Shown here: positions 56,920-64,000 of the stretch, piece by piece | How the letters are laid out: the number at the start of each line of letters is the position of its first letter | Position numbering within the stretch: the stretch's first letter is position 1 | Assembly (NCBI RefSeq): GCF_963678635.1 | Contig: NC_087071.1 | Coordinates: 41,185,797 to 41,249,796 of the forward strand | Length of the DNA: 64,000 nucleotides | Origin: Symsagittifera roscoffensis | Lineage: Eukaryota; Xenacoelomorpha; Acoela; Convolutidae | Reading direction: 5' to 3' | The notes under the pieces: model-generated | What the model was told of the DNA's origin: nothing | Seen by the model: the letters and a program-made list of their open reading frames with translations, nothing else | Databases searched by the model: none | Program-made: the position numbers and the translations under genes

Positions 56920-59900
56920 CAATACTTGTTTGAAATGCGGCGATACTTTTTCTAAAGAAAATTAAGCAGTGTTCTAGGCAAAAGACACAACATGTACATC
57001 AAATGAAAACCAATGACACTTTACTAAAATTTGGAAACCTCAGCTTAAATACATAAAGCAGACTGCCAAAACATACAGAATATAGATTATAACTATCCGT
57101 TGGATCGACTAGATGTTAACAATGACCGTGTAGGTAGAGATTGTTGTAGAGTGATCAACGCCTATTCAGAATCCGGAGAGCGATAAAGATGATTGTTGTA
57201 TGTTAAGTATAACTACTATATACGTTGACAAATGAAAAGAACTCAAAAAGTGTTACATATCGGCCTCGGAAATGAAAATCAAGTTTTTCTAAACATACAA
57301 GCAGACTCTGCCAGAACTGGTAGCTCCCTCAAAAAAAAGGTCTTAAATTTTCGAAGTTATGCGATCCGTACCTAATTGATCAACAAAGGATCAACCGACA
57401 AAAGACCTGTATTGCGGATTTACTGACAATGATATAAACATCACCAGAAAGCTTTGTATTGCAATAGTCTCAAACAGATGGTTATCTTCCTAACAAGAGG
57501 CCAGGAGTGAAACTTTCTTGGCAATGAAACCCTGCCAAAATTGGAAATAGAAGTCTACCAGACAAGGAAGATTGGTAAGTTTCAAAAATTATCTTCTACC
57601 GCTGAGATAAAATGAGATAGAAAACATAACATCGATTTTTCAGCAGTTATTCATTCACAGGGTGGCATCATATCGATTTTAGACAAATATAAACATGCCT
57701 TTAAATGGCCTAAAGGTCATTTAACCAAATAGAATAGAATGGCTGGCATTCAAAACCTCTGAATCAGGAATCGCTCCGTCGATGAAAAAACTGAGGTCAA
57801 CAAAGAATTTTCCATCAGAGAAAAAAAAACAAGCAGTTAAGATCAATCTTCGGTTCAACAAACCAATACATCAAGTTCGTTTTAAAACTAGCTATCCTGG
57901 GAAGTCCTTTAAGAACTTTGCTAAATAAGAAATCGATTTTTCATTGGAACGAATACATAACAGTAGTCTTTGAGAAGATCAGAGAAGGAATCGTGAGATC
58001 ACCTCGCGGTTAAGCGTAGCACTAGAGTAAAAACGGATGCGTGACATAACTCGGAGCCTCCTTGGAGCACCTCTGCTAAAGTGACTGGAAAACAGTTTCT
58101 TTCGCTTAAAGATTTTAAAATTTTCATAAATCAAAATATTCAACATGAATCAAATTTTTTTTTTTTCAAAATTCTTAATCGGAGCTCAAATAATTACCCT
58201 CCAGATTCTAAACCTGTGAACAATATAAATATGTCAAGTTTCCAGTTTTTAATTTTTCCGTGTAGTTCCGTTATCCATGTTTCAGTCGAGTTTCAGTCAA
58301 TAATTGTTCGAAATGCGGCGATACTTTTTCTAAAGAAAATTAAGCAGTGTTCTAGGCAAAAGACACAACATGTACATCAAATAAAAACCAATGACACCCC
58401 TCTAGAATTTGGAAACCTCAGCGTAAATACGTAAAGCAGACTGCCAAAACATACAGAATATAGATTGTAACTATCCGTTGGATCGACTGGATGTTAACAA
58501 TGACCTTGTAAGTAGAGATTGTTGTAGAGTGATCAACGCCTATTCAGAATCCGGAGAGCGATAAAGATGATTGTTGTATGTTAAGTATAACTAATATATA
58601 CGTTGATAAATGAAAAGAACTCAAAAACTGTTACATATCGGCCTCGGAAGTGAAAATCAAACTTTTCTAAACATACAAGCAGACTCTGCCAGAACTGGTA
58701 GCTCCCTCAAAAAAAGGTCTTAAATTTTCGAAGTTATGCGATCCGTACCTAATTGATCAACCAAAGGATCAACCGACAAAAGACCTGTATTGCGGATTCA
58801 CTGACAATGATATAAACATCACCAGAAAGCTTTGTATTGCAATAGTCTCAAACAAATGGTTATCTTCCTAACAAGAGGCCAGGAGTAAAACTTTCTTGGC
58901 AATGAAACCCTGCCAAAATTGGAAATAGAAGTCTACCAAACAAGGAAGATTGGTAAGTTTCAAAAATTATCTTCTACCGCTGAGATAAAATGAGATAGAA
59001 AACATAACATAGATTTTTCAGCAGTTATTCATTCACAGGGTGGCATCCTATCGATTTTAGACAAATATAAATATGCCTTTAAATGGCCTAAAGGTCATTT
59101 AACCAAATAGAATAGAATGGCTGGCATTCAAAACCTCTGAATCAGGAATCTCTCCGTCGATGAAAAAACTGAAGTCAACAAAGAATTTTCCATCAGAGAA
59201 AAAAAACAAGCAGTTAAGATCAATCTTCGGCTCAACAAACCAATACATCAAGTTCGTTTTAAAACTAGCTATCCTGGGAAATCCTTTAAGAACTTTGCTA
59301 AATAAGAAATCGATTTTTCATTGGAACGAATACATAACAGTAGTCTTTGAGAAGATCAGAGAAGGAATCGTGAGATCAACTCGCGGTTAAGCGTAACACT
59401 AGAGTAAAAACGGATGCGTGACATAACTCGGAGCCTCCTTGGAGCACCTCTGCTGAAGTGACTGGAAAACAGTTTCTTTCGCTTAAATATTTTAAAATTT
59501 TCATAAATCAAAATATTCAACATGAATCAAACTTTTTTTCAAAATTCTTAATCGGAGCTCAAATAATTACCCTCCAGATTCTAAACCTGTGAACAATATA
59601 AATATGTCAAGTTACCAGTTTTTAATTTTTCCGTGTAGTTCCGTTATCCATGTTTCAGTCGAGTTTCAGTCAATACTTGTTTGAAATGCGGCGATACTTT
59701 TTCTAAAGAAAATTAAGCAGTGTTCTAGGCAAAAGACACAACATGTACATAAAATGAAAACCAATGACACCTTACTAGAATTTGGAAACCTCAGCGTAAA
59801 TACGTAAAGCAGACTGCCAAAACATACAGAATATAGATTGTAACTATCCGTTGGATCGACTGGTTGTTAACAATGACCGTGTAAGTAGAGATTGTTGTAG

Positions 59901-62411
59901 AGTGATCAACGCCTATTCAGAATCCGGAGAGCGATAAAGATGATTGTTGTATGTTAAGTATAACTAATATATACGTTGATAAATGAAAAGAACTCAAAAA
60001 CTGTTACATATCGGCCTCGGAAATGAAAATCAAACTTTTCTAAACATACAAGCAGACTCTGCCAGAACTGGTAGCTCCCTCAAAAAAAAGGTCTTAAATT
60101 TTCGAAGTTATGCGATCCGTACCTAATTGATCAACCAAAGGATCAACCGACAAAAGACCTGTATTGGGGATTCACTGACAATGATATAAACATCACCAGA
60201 AAGCTTTGTATTGCAATAGTCTCAAACAGATGGTTATCTTCCTAACAAGAGGCCAGGAGTAAAACTTCAATGAAACCCTGCCAAAATTGGAAATAGAAGT
60301 CTACCAGACAAGGAAGATTGGTAAGTTTCAAAAATTATCTTCTACCGCTGAGATAAAATGAGATAGAAAAACATAACATCGATTTTTCAGCAGTTATTCA
60401 TTCACAGGGTGGCATCCTATCGATTTTAGACAAACATAAATATGCCTTTAAATGGCCTAAAGGTCATTTAACCAAATAGAATAGAATGGCTGGCATTCAA
60501 AACCTCTGAATCAGGAATCTCTCCGTCGATGAAAAAACTGAAGTCAACAAAGAATTTTCCATCAGAGAAAAAAAACAAGCAGTTAAGATCAATCTTCGGC
60601 TCAACAAACCAATACATCAAGTTCGTTTTAAAACTAGCTATCCTGGGAAATCCTTTAAGAACTTTGCCAAATAAGAAATCGATTTTTCATTGGAACGAAT
60701 ACATAACAGTAGTCTTTGAGAAGATCAGAGAAGGAATCGTGAGATCAACTCGCGGTTAAGCGTAACACTAGAGTAAAACGGATGCGTGACATAACTCGGA
60801 GCCTCCTTGGAGCACCTCTGCTGAAGTGACTGGAAAACAGTTTCTTTCGCTTAAAGGTTTTAAAATTTTCATAAATCAAAATATTCAACATGAATCAAAC
60901 TTTTTTTTCAAAATTCTTAATCGGAGCTCAAATATTTACCCTCCAGATTCTAAACCTGTGAACAATATAAATATGTCAAGTTACCAGTTTTTAATTTTTC
61001 CGTGTAGTTCCGTTATCCATGTTTCAGTCGAGTTTCAGTCAATACTTGTTTGAAATGCGGCGATACTTTTTCTAAAGAAAATTAAGCAGTGTTCTAGGCA
61101 AAAGACACAACATGTACATCAAATGAAAACCAATGACACCTTACTAGAATTTGGAAACCTCAGCGTAAATACGTAAAGCAGACTGCCAAAACATACAAAA
61201 TATAGATTGTAACTATCCGTTGGATCGACTGGATGTTAACAATGACCGTGTAAGTAGAGATTGTTGTAGAGTGATCAACGCCTATTCAGAATCCGGAGAG
61301 CGATAAAGATGATTGTTGTATGTTAAATATAACTAATATATACGTTGACAAATGAAAAGAACTCAAAAACTGTTACATATCAGCCTCGGAAATGAAAATC
61401 AAATTTTTCTAAACATACAAGCAGACTCTGCCAGAACTGGTAGCTCCCTCAAAAAAAAGGTCTCAAATTTTCGAAGTTATGCGATCCGTACCTAATTGAT
61501 CAACCAAAGGATCAACCGACAAAAGACCTGTATTGCGGATTCATTGACAATGATATAAACATCACCAGAAAGCTTTGTATTGCAATAGTCTCAAACAGAT
61601 GGTTATCTTCCTAACAAGAGGCCAGGAGTGAAACTTTCTTGGCAATGAAACCCTGCCAAAATTGGAAATATAAGTCTACCAGACAAGGAAGATTGGTAAG
61701 TTTCAAAAATTATCTTCTACCGCTGAGATAAAATGAGATAGAAAACATAACATCGATTTTTCAGCAGTTATTCATTCAGAGGGTGGCATCCTATCAATTT
61801 TAGACAAATATAAATATGCCTTTAAATGGCCTAAAGGTCATTTAACCAAAAAGAATAGAATAGCTGGCATTCAAAACCTCTGAATCAGGAATCGCTCCGT
61901 CGATGAAAAAACTGAGGTCAACAAAGAATTTTCCATCAGAGAAAAAAAAAACAAGCAGTTAAGATCAATCTTCGGTTCAACAAACCAATACATCAAGTTC
62001 GTTTTAAAACTAGCTATCCTGGGAAGTCCTTTAAGAACTTTGCTAAATAAGAAATCGATTTTTCATTGGAACGAATACATAACAGTAGTCTTTGAGAAGA
62101 TCAGAGAAGGAATCGTGAGATCACCTCGCGGTTAAGCGTAACACTAGAGTAAAAACGGATGCGTGACATAACTCGGAGCCTCCTTGGAGCACCTCTGCCG
62201 AAGTGACTGAAAACAGTTTCTTTCGCTTAAAGATTTTAAAATTTGCATAAATCAAAATATTCAACATGAATCAAACTTTTTTTTCAAAATTCTTAATCGG
62301 AGCTCAAATAATTACCCTCCAGATTCTAAACCTGTGAACAATATAAATATGTCAAGTTACCAGTTTTCAATTTTTCCGTGTAGTTCCGTTATTCATGTTT
62401 CAGTCGAATTT
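56920..62411 (+). repeat. Macrosatellite: four ~1.37-kb head-to-tail units from gypsy pol
   Basis: AAATGCGGCGATACTTTTTC recurs at 56,933, 58,311, 59,684 and 61,053, i.e. periods of 1,378, 1,373 and 1,369 bp, and the last unit stops near 62,411. Each unit contains, in order, a gag zinc-knuckle remnant, a protease-like stretch, the RT/RNase H hinge (like QLRSIFGSTNQYIKFVLKLA) and the start of RNase H. Most of RT is absent, so the unit came from a deleted element. The left joint of unit 1 shares only TCAATACTTG with the unit-unit joints, which points to microhomology. Small length differences are mostly in A and T runs. Confidence 0.95.
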
Positions 62412-62469
62412 CCAGTTTTTTAGAACATGGAAAGTTAAATGCAAGATCATTTTATTTGAACCACTTTAC

Positions 62470-62660
62470 TCTGGTTTTTCATGAATCCGACGGGTTATTT
62501 CACATAGACCCTGTTCGCACTAAGAAAGCAGTGAAAAAGACTGTAAATGAAGCTGACCCGGGTCAATTCGGATTGAAGCAGCTACTCAATACACTTGGTG
62601 GCCACATGAAAATCACCATATTTACTTTCACGGCATAAACTTGTTGAGAAAGTAAACAGT
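62470..62660 (+). repeat. Diverged direct repeat (partner at 63,675-63,850)
   Basis: Both copies contain CAATACACTTGGTGGC and a similar preceding 110 bp (GACGGGTTATTTCACATAGA against GACGGACTACTTTAGATAGA). It encodes a short open stretch with TVNEADPGQFGLKQLLNTLG. It flanks the RT/RNase H remnant on both sides, so it could be element sequence duplicated with it. Function unknown. Confidence 0.6.
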
Positions 62661-62869
62661 ATTTTTCCAAACACAGAAATCAGCGAATATCTTCATATAT
62701 CCGGACTGAAAGATGAACTTAATTTTCGTTTTGACGGACCTTTTGATTCCTAATTGGGAAAATTCAAATACAACTTGCCATGTAAATACAAATTTTGAAA
62801 AGATTTTTTAGCATAAAAGGTAGCAATTTAACCGGCATATTTTTATTTTACAAACGCCCTTATTGAACA

Positions 62870-63480
62870 GGAGACATACTAAATGAACTCCAAAGAATCG
62901 TGCACTCATTGGAAACATTACGTACAAGAATTTTCACCAAGACGACATTCTGGTGGCATCCAAAGGAGGCTTCAGAGAACATGAAACTCCGCCCACAATT
63001 TTTTTCGGGATTATACAATTCCACTTTTGCCGTTAAATAGCCAAAATGTGATCTGATCAAAAAGACATAGATTGGTTTGGATTCAAAACCTCTAAATCAG
63101 GAGTTGCTCTGTCGGTGGATAGAAATGAAGGCATCAAAGTTTCACACATCCCGAAAAATCTCATCGAATTAAAATCAATTCGGTTCAACAAACCAATAGA
63201 TCACAACCGTCCCAAAACTAGCTTCACTGAAATTCTTCCAAGGTCTTTGCTAAATAAGAAATCAATTTTCCAATGGAACGGAAACCAAACAAAATTCTTG
63301 AACAAGGTCAAAGAAGAAATCGTAAATTTCGCAGAAAATATTTACTTCGAAGTAAAGCCTAATGCCGGAGTAAAAACAGATGGGTCACGTAACGGACTCA
63401 GAGCCTCCTCAGAACACCTACCCTGGAATGACTGGAAAACAATTTCCTTCATTTACAGATTTTAAAATCAGCGTGAGTCA
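62870..63480 (+). pseudogene. Gypsy RT / RNase H remnant
   Basis: Contains an RT hinge region (SLLNKKSIFQWNGNQTKFL) and VKTDGSRNGLRASSEHL, the RNase H opening with its catalytic Asp position, then WKTISFIYRF. It is the same family as the array units but diverged from them and outside the array. Broken. Confidence 0.75.
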
Positions 63481-63674
63481 AAATATACCACCTGATTCAA
63501 TCTTTTTCGATTCGATTTTTCTAAGTTCTTAGTCGTAGCTCAGTTAAAAATCCTCCAGATTCCAAAAATGTAAAGTTGTTCAAAAGTCAAGTAACAAATT
63601 TTTGTATATTTCTGTCGTAAAATTTTGTCGAAAAACAATGCAAATTTAAGTTTCTCGAATCCTTTCATCCGAGA

Positions 63675-63850
63675 TCTTCATAAATCTGACGGACTACTTT
63701 AGATAGACCCCATTCTCACAAAGAAATGTTGTAACAAAGACTGTTCATGGAGCTAAATCGGAGTGAAGTATCTCGCTCAATACACTTGGTGGCGACATAA
63801 CAGTTGCCAAGTATTTTTTCACGGGATAAATTGTTCAGAGTGCACTAAAA
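63675..63850 (+). repeat. Diverged direct repeat (partner at 62,470-62,660)
   Basis: Second copy of the segment described at 62,470-62,660. Roughly three bases in four agree by eye. It reaches almost to the window edge. Confidence 0.6.
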
Positions 63851-64000
63851 CTGAAATAAAAAACCCAAGGAGTGTTTTTTTCAGATACACAAACCTCCGA
63901 AGTACCTCACTTATCCAAGCCAAAATATGATTCTAGATTCTACTCGATCCCCTCACCAAATACAGTGATCCACTTTTTTTAAGATTTCCTTTACTTTTAT

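Larger units (their letters stand above)
55980..64000 (+). mobile_element. Ty3/gypsy fossil B, internally amplified
   Basis: Second member of the gypsy family seen at 21.8-26 kb. A leader motif (CTATCCGGCGGAGAGAAT, 55,989) and a gag start (MAQSDSEESNMRG, 56,119) lead into a worn gag. The gag ends at a zinc-knuckle-like CLKCGDTFSKEN at about 56,925. From there to 62,411 the element is replaced by four tandem copies of a deleted middle part. After 62,411 comes more pol: an RT/RNase H stretch at 62,870-63,480. The right end of the element is not in the window. It is dead, with many breaks in every part. The array units differ by a few per cent, so the amplification is later than the insertion. 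Confidence 0.8.

Noticed and set aside
56920-62411. Tandem array considered as CRISPR or as a host satellite
   Set aside because: Units are 1.37 kb with no short spacers and carry retroelement pol words, so it is a gypsy-derived array.

Overview
The window looks like AT-rich nuclear DNA of an invertebrate animal. It holds spliced exons of a C-type lectin (CTLD) gene with introns of 8-15 kb, Polinton/Maverick fossils, a Ty1/copia element with a tRNA-iMet-type primer site, Ty3/gypsy fossils, and several families of short inverted-repeat elements. There are no operons, rRNAs, tRNAs or CRISPR arrays that I can see. The phylum cannot be fixed from the sequence; an arthropod-like genome is a guess.

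Layout. 1-19,630 is a rearranged Polinton on the + strand. The window opens inside one copy (tail of the major capsid gene, protease, then a 3-kb module). A second copy follows: integrase, penton, pX, major capsid, protease, a tandem second pX-capsid-protease block, the module again, and protein-primed DNA polymerase B. GC-rich 65-bp terminal repeats of a small DNA element sit at many of the joins. 20,005-20,192 is a MITE with a TA target duplication. 20.7-29.1 kb holds two minus-strand CTLD exons that splice in frame. The intron between them carries a gypsy fossil with a foldback element inside it, a minisatellite, poly-G and poly-C tracts, and another inverted-repeat element. 29.1-44.5 kb is mostly featureless AT-rich intron, with a weak LTR-element remnant, a striking templated duplication, a MITE and foldback copies. 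44,620-44,871 is the C-terminal half of the preceding CTLD, in a phase that joins the 29.1-kb exon.

45,138-50,265 is a copia element on the minus strand, with two 243-bp LTRs about 97% identical and a 5-bp target duplication (TAGTC). Its coding region is broken. 50.3-55.9 kb is AT-rich with two doubtful protein-like patches on the minus strand. 56 kb to the end is a second gypsy fossil. Its middle has been amplified into four head-to-tail units of about 1.37 kb (56,920-62,411).

The only host gene I can defend is the multi-CTLD gene. Its exons are short, GC-richer islands with good splice sites and matching phases, and the rest of the window is largely the mobile DNA that has filled its introns and flanks. 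The most unusual structures are the duplicated capsid block of the Polinton, the gypsy-derived macrosatellite, the nested foldback element and the template-switch duplication at 42.3-43.3 kb. I did not find a convincing new defence or signalling system. The one unidentified block is the 3-kb module present twice beside the Polinton genes.
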